From assembly GCF_003319115.1 (NCBI RefSeq), contig NZ_QOHF01000030.1, positions 1-51,594 on the forward strand: 51,594 bases of DNA, given 5' to 3'. The translations under genes were made by a program, and so were the position numbers. Below, piece by piece: positions 36,073 through 43,973 of this stretch; the stretch's first letter is position 1; each line of letters starts with the position of its first letter. Source of the DNA: Geodermatophilus sp. TF02-6. GTDB taxonomy: Bacteria > Actinomycetota > Actinomycetes > Mycobacteriales > Geodermatophilaceae. The notes under the pieces are model-generated. The model was not told the origin of the DNA. It ran no database searches and worked only from the letters and a program-made list of their open reading frames with translations.

Positions 36073-36399
36073 GTGCACCAGACCATGATCATCGCCAAGA
36101 TGGCGCCGTCGTCCGCAGCGGACGTCGCCGAGATCTTCGGCCGCTCCGACGCGACGTCGATGCCCCACGAGATCGGCGTCGTCCGCCGCACGCTCTGGCA
36201 GTTCCACGAGCTCTACGTGCACCTCATCGACTTCGACCGCCCGGCGGCGGAGGCGATGCGGATCGCCCAGTCGCTGCCCGCGTTCCGCGCGGTCAGCGAC
36301 GACCTGCGGCCCCACATCGAGGCCTACGACCCCAACTGGAAGTCGCCTCAAGACGCGATGGCGCGCCGGTTCTACCACTGGACCTCGTCGCCCGAGTGA
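36073..36399 (+). CDS. TcmI-family aromatic polyketide cyclase
   Basis: First gene of the pigment cluster, 108 residues, in the size range of TcmI/WhiE-ORFVII cyclases. These ferredoxin-like-fold proteins guide late ring closure of a poly-beta-ketone on the type II PKS. The typical layout is visible: HQTMIIAKMAPSSAADVAEIFGRSD, then PHEIGVVRRTLWQFHELYVHLIDF and the C-terminal DPNWKSPQDAMARRFYHW. The start is GTG with GAGGAGG at 7-base spacing. A 10-bp GC hairpin (36404-36427) separates it from the acyl-CoA carboxylase genes. Placement of the cyclase ahead of Acc genes differs from the Streptomyces whiE order. Confidence 0.93.
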   Translation: MHQTMIIAKMAPSSAADVAEIFGRSDATSMPHEIGVVRRTLWQFHELYVHLIDFDRPAAEAMRIAQSLPAFRAVSDDLRPHIEAYDPNWKSPQDAMARRFYHWTSSPE

Positions 36400-36403
36400 G
36401 GGC

Positions 36404-36427
36404 CGCCCGCCCCGTCGGGGGCGGGCG
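36404..36427 (+). terminator. intercistronic 10-bp hairpin
   Basis: CGCCCGCCCC (36404-36413) pairs with GGGGCGGGCG (36418-36427) around GTCG. It lies between the cyclase and the carboxyltransferase genes and could attenuate or stabilise the operon mRNA rather than end it. Confidence 0.5.
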
Positions 36428-36445
36428 AGGGGGAGAGGGGGAGTC

Positions 36446-38245
36446 GTGACACAGACGCCTGTGTCCCGGACAGCGACACCGCCGCCGGCGCGAGCGGCGC
36501 GCACCGAACGCAGCACGCCGCCGTCGGGGGAACGGTCCGGGTGGACCTCGTGCCCCGGCTGCGGCTGGCTGCTCTACCGCAAACGGCTCGACCGCAACCT
36601 GCAGGTCTGCCCGGAGTGCGACCACCACCTGCGCATGGACGCCCGGGCACGCATCGACCTGCTCGCCGACACCGGCAGCTTCGCCGAGCAGGACTTCACC
36701 GCGCTGTCCCCCGACCCGCTGTCTTTCACCGACCTGCGGGCCTACCCCGGCCGGCTGGACGACGCCTCGCGCCGTTCCCAGGAGTCCGAGGCGGTGGTCG
36801 TCGGCACGGCCCGCATCGGCGGCCACGACGTCGTCCTCGCCGTCATGGAGTTCGGGTTCCTCGGCGGCAGCATGGGCATCGAGGTGGGCCGGCGCGTCTG
36901 CGGAGCGGCCGAGCTGGCGCTGGAGCGGGGACTCCCGCTGCTCACCGTCTGCGCCAGCGGCGGCGCGCGGATGCAGGAGGGCGTCTTCTCGCTGTTCCAG
37001 ATGGCCCGGACCAGCCAGGCCTTCGCCCGCCTGCGCGAGGCCGGTCAGCTGTCGGTGTGCCTGCTCACCGACCCTACCTACGGCGGGGTGTCGGCCTCCT
37101 TCGCCACCCTGGGGTCCGTCGTGGTCGCCGAGCGGGGCGCGCACGTGGGCTTCGCCGGGCCGCGGGTGGTGCAGGAGACCATCCGCGCCGAGCTGCCCGC
37201 CGGCTTCCAGACCGCCGAGTTCCTGCTCGAGCACGGGCTGGTGGACCGCGTGGAGAGCCGCGCCGAGGTGCGTCCCCTGCTCATCCGGCTGCTCGCCCTG
37301 CACAGCAGCGCCTCCTCCGACGCCGACCGGTCCGGCCTCTTCGGCGGCGCGGCCCGACCGGGGCCGCGGCGGTCGGACGACGGACCGGACGCGGCCGCTC
37401 CGGTGCACGAGGACCCGTGGGTGGTCGTGCAGGAGGCCCGCTGCGCCGAGCGGCCGACGACGCTGGACTACCTGCACTCCGCCTTCGACGACTTCGTCGA
37501 GCTCCACGGCGACCGGGCCTTTGCCGACGACCCGGCCGTCGTCGGCGGCCTGGCCTCGATCGAGGGCCGCACGGTCGTCGTCATCGGCCACCAGAAGGGC
37601 CGCACCGTCCGCGAGCGGGTGACCCGCAACTTCGGCATGCCGCACCCCGAGGGCTACCGCAAGGCGCAGCGGCTGATGGACCACGCCGAGGCCTTCTCGC
37701 TGCCCGTCGTCACCCTCGTCGACACGCCGGGTGCGCACCCCGGGCCGGAGGCGGAGGAGCGGGGCCAGGCGCACGCGATCGCCGGCATCATCATGCGCAG
37801 CAGCCGGCTGCGCGTCCCGGTCGTCGCCGTGGTGACCGGCGAGGGGGGCAGCGGTGGCGCGCTGGCGCTGTGCACCTCCGACCGCCTCCTGGTCATGGAG
37901 AACGCCTTCCTGTCCGTGATCAGCCCCGAGGGGTGCGCCGCCATCCTGTGGCGGACCGCGACGGAGGCGCCGACCGCCGCCCGGGCCATGCGCCTGGGTG
38001 CGGCGCACCTGCTGGAGACCGGGATCGCCACCTCCGTGGTCCGGGAGCCCGCGGGCGGTGCGCAGGCCGACCCCGTCGCGGCGGCCGACCGGCTCCGGGA
38101 GGCGCTGGTCCGCGAGCTCGACGACCTCGCCGGTAGCGACCCCGACACCCTCCTCGCCGCCCGCAGCCGCCGGTTGTCCGGGATCGGCGGGGCCGAGGCG
38201 CACGCCGGGACGGGCCCGCAGCCCGCCCCCCGGACCCAGGACTGA
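36446..38245 (+). CDS. acetyl-CoA carboxylase carboxyltransferase, fused beta (AccD) and alpha (AccA)
   Basis: A 599-residue fusion carrying both carboxyltransferase halves. Residues 30-290 are AccD-like with an N-terminal zinc ribbon Cys36-x2-Cys39-x15-Cys55-x2-Cys58 and LLTVCASGGARMQEGVFSLFQMA. Residues about 315-580 are AccA-like with TTLDYLHSAFDDFVELHGDRAFADD, VTGEGGSGGALALCTSDRLLVMENAFLSVISPEGCAAILW. It transfers CO2 from biotin to acetyl-CoA, giving malonyl-CoA. Actinobacteria usually use AccA/AccD-type acyl-CoA carboxylases elsewhere, so a plastid/E. coli-like AccD-AccA fusion in a polyketide operon is a dedicated supply enzyme. The start is GTG 36446; GGGAGAGGGGGAG precedes it. Confidence 0.93.
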   Translation: MTQTPVSRTATPPPARAARTERSTPPSGERSGWTSCPGCGWLLYRKRLDRNLQVCPECDHHLRMDARARIDLLADTGSFAEQDFTALSPDPLSFTDLRAYPGRLDDASRRSQESEAVVVGTARIGGHDVVLAVMEFGFLGGSMGIEVGRRVCGAAELALERGLPLLTVCASGGARMQEGVFSLFQMARTSQAFARLREAGQLSVCLLTDPTYGGVSASFATLGSVVVAERGAHVGFAGPRVVQETIRAELPAGFQTAEFLLEHGLVDRVESRAEVRPLLIRLLALHSSASSDADRSGLFGGAARPGPRRSDDGPDAAAPVHEDPWVVVQEARCAERPTTLDYLHSAFDDFVELHGDRAFADDPAVVGGLASIEGRTVVVIGHQKGRTVRERVTRNFGMPHPEGYRKAQRLMDHAEAFSLPVVTLVDTPGAHPGPEAEERGQAHAIAGIIMRSSRLRVPVVAVVTGEGGSGGALALCTSDRLLVMENAFLSVISPEGCAAILWRTATEAPTAARAMRLGAAHLLETGIATSVVREPAGGAQADPVAAADRLREALVRELDDLAGSDPDTLLAARSRRLSGIGGAEAHAGTGPQPAPRTQD

Positions 38246-38248
38246 GCC

Positions 38249-38767
38249 ATGACCCCTGTCGAGCTGCCCCCCACCACGGGCAACGGCACCTCCCCGGGCC
38301 ACCTCCCCACCACCGAGGAGACCGCCCAGGAGCTGCGTCGGGAGGTGGTGGAGCTCGCCCGCACCCTCCCCGGCGACCTGCGCCGGCTCACCGTCCGCAG
38401 CGGCTCGTGCGCCATCGAGGTGGAGTGGGGCGGCGGCGCCGGCGGCCCCGCCCCGGCCCGCGGCGAGGCGGCGGCGGAGTCGGTCGTGGCGGAGGGGACG
38501 ACGGCGCTCGCCGGCGCCACCGCCGTCCGCGCCCCGCTGGTGGGGACGTTCTACGTGGCGCCGTCCCCGGGCGCCGACCCCTTCGTCCGCGTCGGTGACC
38601 AGGTCGAGGCCGGCCAGACCCTCGGGATCGTCGAGGCGATGAAGCTGATGAACCCGATCCTGGCCGACCAGGCCGGCGTCGTCGCCGAGATCCTCGTCGG
38701 CGACACGGAGTCGGTCGAGTACGACCAGACGCTGATGCTGCTGCTGCCTCCGGGGGCCGCGCCGTGA
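38249..38767 (+). CDS. biotin carboxyl carrier protein (AccB/BCCP)
   Basis: A 172-residue BCCP carrying the biotin that shuttles CO2 between AccC and the carboxyltransferase. The N-terminal helix (ETAQELRREVVELARTLPGDLRRLTVR) is followed by an Ala/Gly linker and the biotinyl domain APLVGTFYVAPSPGADPFVRVGDQVEAGQTLGIVEAMKLMNPI. The biotin lysine is Lys132 in EAMKLMN. It starts 3 bases after the carboxyltransferase stop and overlaps the biotin carboxylase gene by 4 bases (GTGA), so all Acc subunits are translated together. The PSPG thumb loop is typical of bacterial AccB. Confidence 0.95.
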   Translation: MTPVELPPTTGNGTSPGHLPTTEETAQELRREVVELARTLPGDLRRLTVRSGSCAIEVEWGGGAGGPAPARGEAAAESVVAEGTTALAGATAVRAPLVGTFYVAPSPGADPFVRVGDQVEAGQTLGIVEAMKLMNPILADQAGVVAEILVGDTESVEYDQTLMLLLPPGAAP

Positions 38768-40548
38768 TCTCCAAGCTGCTCATCGCCAACCGCGGGGAGA
38801 TCGCCGTCCGCGTCGCCCGGGCCTGCCGCGAGCTCGGCATCGAGGTCGTGGCCGTGTACTCGACCTCGGACCGCGACTCCGCCGTCGTGGCGATGGCCGA
38901 CGAGGCCGTGCACATCGGCTCCTCCGCCCCGCGCTGCAGCTACCTGCACGTGCCGAACATCGTCGAGGCCGCGCTGCGCACCGGGGCCGACGCGGTGCAC
39001 CCCGGCTACGGGTTCCTCTCCGAGGACCCCGACTTCGCCGAGATCTGCGAGGCCGAGGGGCTGACCTTCGTCGGGCCGCCGCCGGCCGTCATGCAGCAGA
39101 TGGGCAACAAGGCGACCGCGCGGCGGCTCATGGCCGACGCCGGCCTGCCGCTGCTGCCCGGCGTCGTCGAGCCGGTCCGCACGGTCGAGGAGGGTCGGCT
39201 GATCGCCGACGGCATCGGCTACCCGGTGATCATCAAGGCGGCCGCCGGCGGGGGCGGGCGGGGCATGACCGTCGTCCACACCGCCGAGGACTTCGCCGAG
39301 GCGTTCACCGGCACGCGCGCGGTGGCCCGGGCGGTCTTCCGGGACCCGACGGTGTACATCGAGCGCTACCTCCCGCGCGCCCGGCACGTCGAGGTGCAGA
39401 TCCTCTGCGACGCCCACGGCAACGGCGTCCACCTCGGCCAGCGGGACTGCTCGCTGCAGCGGCGGCACCAGAAGCTGCTCGAGGAGGGCCCGCCGGCGCA
39501 CCTGTCACCCGAGCAGCAGGCCGCCCTGGGCGCGGTCGCCGTCCAGGGCGCGCTCTCGGTGGGCTACGTCGGCGCCGGGACGATGGAGTTCCTCGTCGAC
39601 GGCGCCGGGTCGGCGTACTTCATGGAGGTCAACGCCCGGATCCAGGTGGAGCACCCGGTCACCGAGCTGCTCACCGGGGTCGACCTCGTCCGTGAGCAGC
39701 TGCTGGTCGCCGGCGGGCGGCCGCTGCGCCTGCGCCAGGAGGACGTCGTCCTGCGCGGCGCGGCCATCGAGTGCCGGATCAACGCGGAGGACCCGGTCCG
39801 CGGGTTCGCGCCCGCACCCGGCCGGCTCGACGTGCTGCGCGTCCCCGACGGGCCCTGGACCCGCTTCGACTCCGGCTACCGCCAGGGCGACGAGGTCAGC
39901 CCCCACTACGACTCGCTGCTCGGCAAGCTCGTCGTCTGGGCGCCGGACCGGGCCCAGGCCATCCGGCGGATGGACCGCGCGCTGGCGGAGACGCGGGTCG
40001 ACGGCCCCGGCGTGCACACCACCATCGCGCTGCACCGGGCCCTCCTGCGCGACCCCGACGTCCGGGCCGACCGCCACGACGTCCAGTTCCTCGACCGGCA
40101 CCTGCCCGAGCTGCTCGACCGGGCCGCGGCCCTGGCCGCGGACCCGTCGGCGGTGCTGCCCCCGGACGACCCGGACCCCCTCGACGTCCCGGCCGGACCG
40201 GAGCAGACCGCCTCCCTGCACCTGCACACCGTCACCGACGCAACCGACGCAACCGATGGAAGGAAGCCCCCCGTGCCCGCCACCACCTTCACCCTCGACG
40301 ACCTGATGGGCCTGCTCACCGAGAAGGCCGGCCTCCCCGCCACCTCGCACACCAGCGACCCGGACGCCAAGTTCGAGGACGTGGGCCTGGACTCGCTGGC
40401 CTTCCTCTCCATGCAGACCGAGCTGCAGGAGCGCTACGGCGTCGAGATGCCCGACGACAAGCCCGACCACTACACGTTCGGCGAGATCGTCGAGGTCGTG
40501 TCGTCGCAGCTGAACCAGGCCGAGCCGGCCCCGGCCGAGGCCTCCTGA
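38764..40548 (+). CDS. biotin carboxylase (AccC) in frame with an acyl carrier protein
   Basis: One open frame of 594 codons. Residues 1-450 are biotin carboxylase: KLLIANRGEIAVRVARACRELGIE, HPGYGFLSEDPDFAE, the ATP-grasp Gly loop KAAAGGGGRGMTVV, and EVNARIQVEHPVTELLTGVDLVREQL. A 50-residue linker follows with a 9-bp tandem repeat (TDATDATDG). Residues about 504-594 are a complete type II ACP with the phosphopantetheine Ser544 in VGLDSLAFL. No stop separates them. A strong GGAAGGA site and an in-frame GTG at 40273 precede the ACP, so a free 91-residue ACP may also be made. No other ACP gene exists in the cluster. Confidence 0.92.
   Translation: MISKLLIANRGEIAVRVARACRELGIEVVAVYSTSDRDSAVVAMADEAVHIGSSAPRCSYLHVPNIVEAALRTGADAVHPGYGFLSEDPDFAEICEAEGLTFVGPPPAVMQQMGNKATARRLMADAGLPLLPGVVEPVRTVEEGRLIADGIGYPVIIKAAAGGGGRGMTVVHTAEDFAEAFTGTRAVARAVFRDPTVYIERYLPRARHVEVQILCDAHGNGVHLGQRDCSLQRRHQKLLEEGPPAHLSPEQQAALGAVAVQGALSVGYVGAGTMEFLVDGAGSAYFMEVNARIQVEHPVTELLTGVDLVREQLLVAGGRPLRLRQEDVVLRGAAIECRINAEDPVRGFAPAPGRLDVLRVPDGPWTRFDSGYRQGDEVSPHYDSLLGKLVVWAPDRAQAIRRMDRALAETRVDGPGVHTTIALHRALLRDPDVRADRHDVQFLDRHLPELLDRAAALAADPSAVLPPDDPDPLDVPAGPEQTASLHLHTVTDATDATDGRKPPVPATTFTLDDLMGLLTEKAGLPATSHTSDPDAKFEDVGLDSLAFLSMQTELQERYGVEMPDDKPDHYTFGEIVEVVSSQLNQAEPAPAEAS
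40258..40275 (+). promoter_or_regulatory. internal ribosome site and GTG start for the ACP
   Basis: GGAAGGAAG (40258-40266) lies 6 bases before GTG 40273, in frame with accC. Initiation here would give a normal 91-residue ACP beginning VPATTFTLDDL. This is better than the ribosome sites of most genes in the operon, suggesting the ACP start is real even though accC has no stop before it. Confidence 0.65.
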
Positions 40549-40609
40549 CCGGCACGGCGACCCGCCCGCACCCGCGCCGACCCACCACGAGCGACCCGGA
40601 GGGACCCCG

Positions 40610-41101
40610 ATGACCCAGGCCACCCCGCAGGAGAGCCAGACCGTCGGCCACACCGACAACTCGATCGTCATCGACGCCGACATCGACTTCGTGTGGCGCA
40701 TGACCAACGACCTGCAGAACTGGCCGGACCTGTTCACCGAGTACGCCTCGGTGGACATCCTCGACCACACCGGCGACACCTACCGCTTCCGGCTCACCAT
40801 GCACCCGGACGAGAACGGCAAGGTGTGGAGCTGGGTGTCCGAGCGCACCCTCGACGAGGCGGCGCACCGGGTCGTGGCCCGCCGGGTCGAGCCCGGTCCG
40901 TTCGAGTTCATGGACATCGAGTGGACCTACGCGCCCGAGGGCGACGGCACCCGGATGCGCTGGGTGCAGGACTTCCGGATGCGCCCGGAGGCCCCCGTCG
41001 ACACCGCCGGCATGACCCAGCGCATCAACGCCAACAGCAAGGTGCAGATGGCGGTCATCCGGGACAAGGTCCAGGACGCCGCCCAGAGGGCCCGGACGTG
41101 A
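40610..41101 (+). CDS. aromatase/cyclase, SRPBCC fold (WhiE-ORFVI/TcmN N-terminal type)
   Basis: Single-domain polyketide aromatase/cyclase of 163 residues. It folds and aromatises the first rings of the nascent poly-beta-ketone. Typical features are HTDNSIVIDADIDFVWRMTNDLQNWPDLFTEYASVDILDHTGDTYRFRLTM, with the aromatic-lined pocket, and WSWVSERTLDEAAHRVVARRVEPGPFEFMDIEWTY. ATG has GGAGGG at 7-base spacing. It follows the ACP by 61 bases, and its stop overlaps the malonyl transacylase start (GTGA). With the TcmI-like cyclase this gives both cyclase types found in spore-pigment clusters. Confidence 0.95.
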   Translation: MTQATPQESQTVGHTDNSIVIDADIDFVWRMTNDLQNWPDLFTEYASVDILDHTGDTYRFRLTMHPDENGKVWSWVSERTLDEAAHRVVARRVEPGPFEFMDIEWTYAPEGDGTRMRWVQDFRMRPEAPVDTAGMTQRINANSKVQMAVIRDKVQDAAQRART

Positions 41102-42060
41102 CCGTCGCGCCGCCACGCGGGGCCGCCGTCGTCTTCCCGGGCCAGGGGACGCCGCGCCCCGGCACGGCCGACCCGTGGCTCTCGGACGCCGCCTCCCGCG
41201 AGGTGCTCACCGAGGCCTCCGACCTGGTCGGCCGGGACGTCGCCGCGTGGTGGCGCGACCCGTTGAACCTGCACGACCCCGCCGCGGCGCAGCTGGCCGT
41301 GCTGGTCACCGGGGTGGCCGGGTTCCGCAGCCTGGCCGCCCGGGGTCTGGCGGCGGTCGGCGTCGCCGGGCACAGCCTGGGGGAGTACGCCGCCCTGGTG
41401 GCGGCCGGCGCCCTCGAGTTCGGCCCCGTGCTCGAGCTCGTGCACTGGCGGGCCGAGCTCATGGCGCTGACCCCCCGGCCGTCGTGCGCCGGCATGGCGG
41501 CGGTCGTCGGGCCGGACGCCGGCGCCGTGGCGCGCTCGGTCGTCGAGGACGTCGCCGGCGGCGGGGTGCTCGTGGTCGCCACCGTCAACGGCCCCGAGCA
41601 GGTGGTGCTCTCCGGCGGCTGCGCGGAGCTGGACCGGGCCCGGCCGGCGGTCGAGGCGGCCGGCCTGCGCTGGGTGCGCCTGCACCTGGCCGGCGCGTTC
41701 CACTCCCCCTTCATGCAACCGGTCGCCGCCCACCTGCAGGAGGCGCTGTCCGACCTGGCCTGGTCGGTCCCGGCGATCCCGGTGGTGCCCAACGTGGACG
41801 GCCGGCCCACGCGCGACCCCGAGCGGCTGGCGCTGTGCCTGCGCGAGCACCTGCTGGCGCCGGTGCAGTGGGAGGCGACCTCGCGCGCGCTCGCCGAGCT
41901 CGGCGCCACCGCGGTCCTCGAGGTCGGCGCCACCCCCACGTTGGGACCCCTCGTCCGGCAGGTCCTGCCCGACCTGCCGGTCTACCTCGTCCCCGACCCC
42001 GACTCGATGGACCCGCTCAGCCCTCCCGAGCCCGCGCTCGCGGGCACGAGCCCAGCCTGA
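41098..42060 (+). CDS. malonyl-CoA:ACP transacylase (FabD-like)
   Basis: Loads malonyl from CoA onto the ACP phosphopantetheine, 320 residues. The nucleophile is Ser93 in VAGHSLGEYAALVA, the His is in the LAGAFHSPFMQPVA motif, and the N-terminal AVVFPGQGTP and MALTPRPSCAGMAAVVG blocks are typical. The arginine that binds the malonyl carboxylate is in VHWRAELM. Most Streptomyces type II clusters borrow FabD from fatty acid synthesis, so a dedicated MCAT here, beside the Acc genes, points to a self-sufficient malonyl supply. GTG overlaps the previous stop. The C-terminal 40 residues are a Pro/Asp-rich tail. Confidence 0.94.
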   Translation: MTVAPPRGAAVVFPGQGTPRPGTADPWLSDAASREVLTEASDLVGRDVAAWWRDPLNLHDPAAAQLAVLVTGVAGFRSLAARGLAAVGVAGHSLGEYAALVAAGALEFGPVLELVHWRAELMALTPRPSCAGMAAVVGPDAGAVARSVVEDVAGGGVLVVATVNGPEQVVLSGGCAELDRARPAVEAAGLRWVRLHLAGAFHSPFMQPVAAHLQEALSDLAWSVPAIPVVPNVDGRPTRDPERLALCLREHLLAPVQWEATSRALAELGATAVLEVGATPTLGPLVRQVLPDLPVYLVPDPDSMDPLSPPEPALAGTSPA

Positions 42061-42068
42061 GGAGAGAC

Positions 42069-42503
42069 ATGACCACCATCCAGCACGCGCCGTCGGTGGT
42101 GCACATCGGTCCCACCGTGTACCGCGACAGCACCCCGCCCAACCGCCGCCGGGGCGGGGACATCCGCACCCTGCTCTCCCCGGCCAGCGTCGGGGCGACG
42201 GCCGGCTTCATGGGCACGCTCACCCTGCAGCCGGGCGAGATCGTGACCGAGCACTGGCACCCGTACTCGGAGGAGTTCCTCTACTGCGTGTCGGGCGACA
42301 TCCTCATCACGCTCGACGGCGAGGAGCGCCGCATGGTCGCCGAGTCGGCGGTGCACGTCCCCATCGGCGTGCGCCACCGCCTGGTCAACGACACCGACAC
42401 GCCGGCGTTCTTCGTGTTCTGCCTCGGCCCGCTGGCCCCGCGCCCGGAGCTCGGCCACGTCGACACCGAGCCCTCGCCGGGGGCCACCGGCGCGGCGCAG
42501 TGA
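42069..42503 (+). CDS. cupin-domain protein (WhiE-ORFII-like)
   Basis: A 144-residue single-domain cupin. The metal-binding motif 1 is [22 protein letters not shown] (H-x-H-x4-E), and motif 2 is [14 protein letters not shown], with His. Cupins of this group are constant parts of whiE-type spore-pigment clusters just before KS-alpha, as here; their role is unproven, perhaps in ring closure or oxidation. ATG has GGAGAG at proper spacing, 8 bases after the transacylase stop. The gap of 64 bases to KS-alpha is filled with CGAGG/GAGCG-type short repeats. Confidence 0.93.
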   Translation: MTTIQHAPSVVHIGPTVYRDSTPPNRRRGGDIRTLLSPASVGATAGFMGTLTLQPGEIVTEHWHPYSEEFLYCVSGDILITLDGEERRMVAESAVHVPIGVRHRLVNDTDTPAFFVFCLGPLAPRPELGHVDTEPSPGATGAAQ

Positions 42504-42567
42504 GCGCCGCGATGACGACGCGCTCGCGGGCATCGCAGGGAGCGCCAGCGACCGAGGAGCAGAACGA

Positions 42568-43878
42568 GTGCGGAGTCGAGCAGTGAGTGCCGACGGGCGC
42601 CGCGTCGTCGTCACCGGCATCGGGGTCGTCGCCCCCGGCTCGATCGGCCGCGAAGGCTTCTGGGACATGATCACCGCCGGGCGCACGGCGACCCGGCGGA
42701 TCACGTTCTTCGACCCCAGCCGGTTCCGCTCCCAGGTGGCCGCGGAGGTCGACTTCGACCCCCGCGCGCTGGGCCTGACCGCGCACGAGGTCCACCGCAA
42801 CGACCGGTTCGTGCAGTTCGCGATGGTCGCCGCGGACGAGGCGGTCGCCGACAGCGGGCTGCGCTTCGGGGTGGGCGGCGCGCCGGACGCGCCCGAGCCC
42901 GAGCGGGTCGGGGTCACCCTGGGCAGCGCCGTCGGCGCCACCATGCGGCTGGAGAACGAGTACGTCAACGTCAGCGACGCGGGCACCCACTGGCTGGTGG
43001 ACCCGCGCTACGCCTCGCGGTTCCTGCACCAGGCGCTGGTGCCCAGCTGCGGCGCGACGGAGCTGGCGGTGCGCTTCCGGGCGCAGGCGCCGGCGACGGT
43101 GGTGTCCACCGGCTGCACGTCGGGCATCGACGCGGTCGGCTACGGCAGCCAGCTGATCGAGGACGGCGACGCCGACGTGGTGATCGCCGGGGCCAGCGAC
43201 GCCCCCATCTCGCCGATCTCGATGGCCTGCTTCGACACCATCCGCGCGACCACCGCGAACAACGCCGACCCCGAGCACGCCTCCAAGCCCTTCGACGCCC
43301 GCCGCGACGGCTTCGTCATGGGGGAGGGCGCTGCGGTGATGGTCCTCGAGGAGCTCGAGCACGCCCGGGCCCGGGACGCCGAGATCTACTGCGAGGTCAC
43401 CGGCTACGCCAACCGCTGCAACGCCTTCCACATGACCGGGCTGCGCCCGGACGGCGTGGAGATGGCCGAGGCGCTGGACCAGGCGCTCCGGCAGGGGCGG
43501 ATCGACGCCGAGGAGGTCGGCTACGTCAACGCCCACGGGTCGGGGACCAAGCAGAACGACCGGCACGAGACCGCCGCGGTGAAGCTGAGCCTGGGGGAGG
43601 CCGCCTACAAGGTGCCGATGAGCTCGCTGAAGTCGATGGTCGGTCACTCCCTGGGTGCGATCGGCTCGATCGAGATCGCGGCCACCGCGCTGGCCGTGCA
43701 GCGCCAGGTGGTGCCGCCCACGGCGAACTACGAGGAGCCCGACCCCGAGTGCGACCTGGACTACGTGCCCAAGACCGCGCGCGAGTCGAAGGTCGACGTC
43801 GCCGTCTCGGTGGGCAGCGGGTTCGGCGGCTTCCAGTCGGCGATCGTGCTCGCCAAGCCCGATCGGAGGGCATCGTGA
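42568..43878 (+). CDS. type II PKS ketosynthase alpha (KS-alpha)
   Basis: Catalytic half of the minimal PKS, condensing malonyl-ACP units, 436 residues. The active-site cysteine is Cys183 in [17 protein letters not shown]. The two His are in [19 protein letters not shown] and [13 protein letters not shown], and the lysine is in the following block. The sequence is closest in character to spore-pigment KS-alpha. GTG 42568 has GAGGAG at 8-base spacing and is chosen; GTG 42583 is an alternative. The stop overlaps the KS-beta start (GTGA), the usual translational coupling that keeps the heterodimer at 1:1. Confidence 0.96.
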   Translation: MRSRAVSADGRRVVVTGIGVVAPGSIGREGFWDMITAGRTATRRITFFDPSRFRSQVAAEVDFDPRALGLTAHEVHRNDRFVQFAMVAADEAVADSGLRFGVGGAPDAPEPERVGVTLGSAVGATMRLENEYVNVSDAGTHWLVDPRYASRFLHQALVPSCGATELAVRFRAQAPATVVSTGCTSGIDAVGYGSQLIEDGDADVVIAGASDAPISPISMACFDTIRATTANNADPEHASKPFDARRDGFVMGEGAAVMVLEELEHARARDAEIYCEVTGYANRCNAFHMTGLRPDGVEMAEALDQALRQGRIDAEEVGYVNAHGSGTKQNDRHETAAVKLSLGEAAYKVPMSSLKSMVGHSLGAIGSIEIAATALAVQRQVVPPTANYEEPDPECDLDYVPKTARESKVDVAVSVGSGFGGFQSAIVLAKPDRRAS

Positions 43879-43973
43879 CCGAGCTGGCGAGGTCGGGCAG
43901 CGAGTCGGTGACCGAGCTGGCGAGGTCGGGCAGCGAGTCGGTGACCGAGCTGGCGAGGTCGCGCAGCGAGTCG
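43875..43973 (+). repeat. 33-bp tandem repeat, 3 copies, at the KS-beta start
   Basis: Three head-to-tail 33-bp units, each beginning GTGACCGAGCTGGCGAGGTCG, followed by a partial fourth (GTGACCGAGCC at 43974). Copies 1 and 2 are identical; copy 3 has one base change (GGGC to GCGC). Each unit encodes [11 protein letters not shown] and offers a GTG, so three or four in-frame starts exist. Confidence 0.95.

Noticed and set aside
42504..42567. A small gene between cupin and KS-alpha
   Set aside because: Only short CGAGG/GAGCG repeats and the KS-alpha ribosome site; no frame of useful length.
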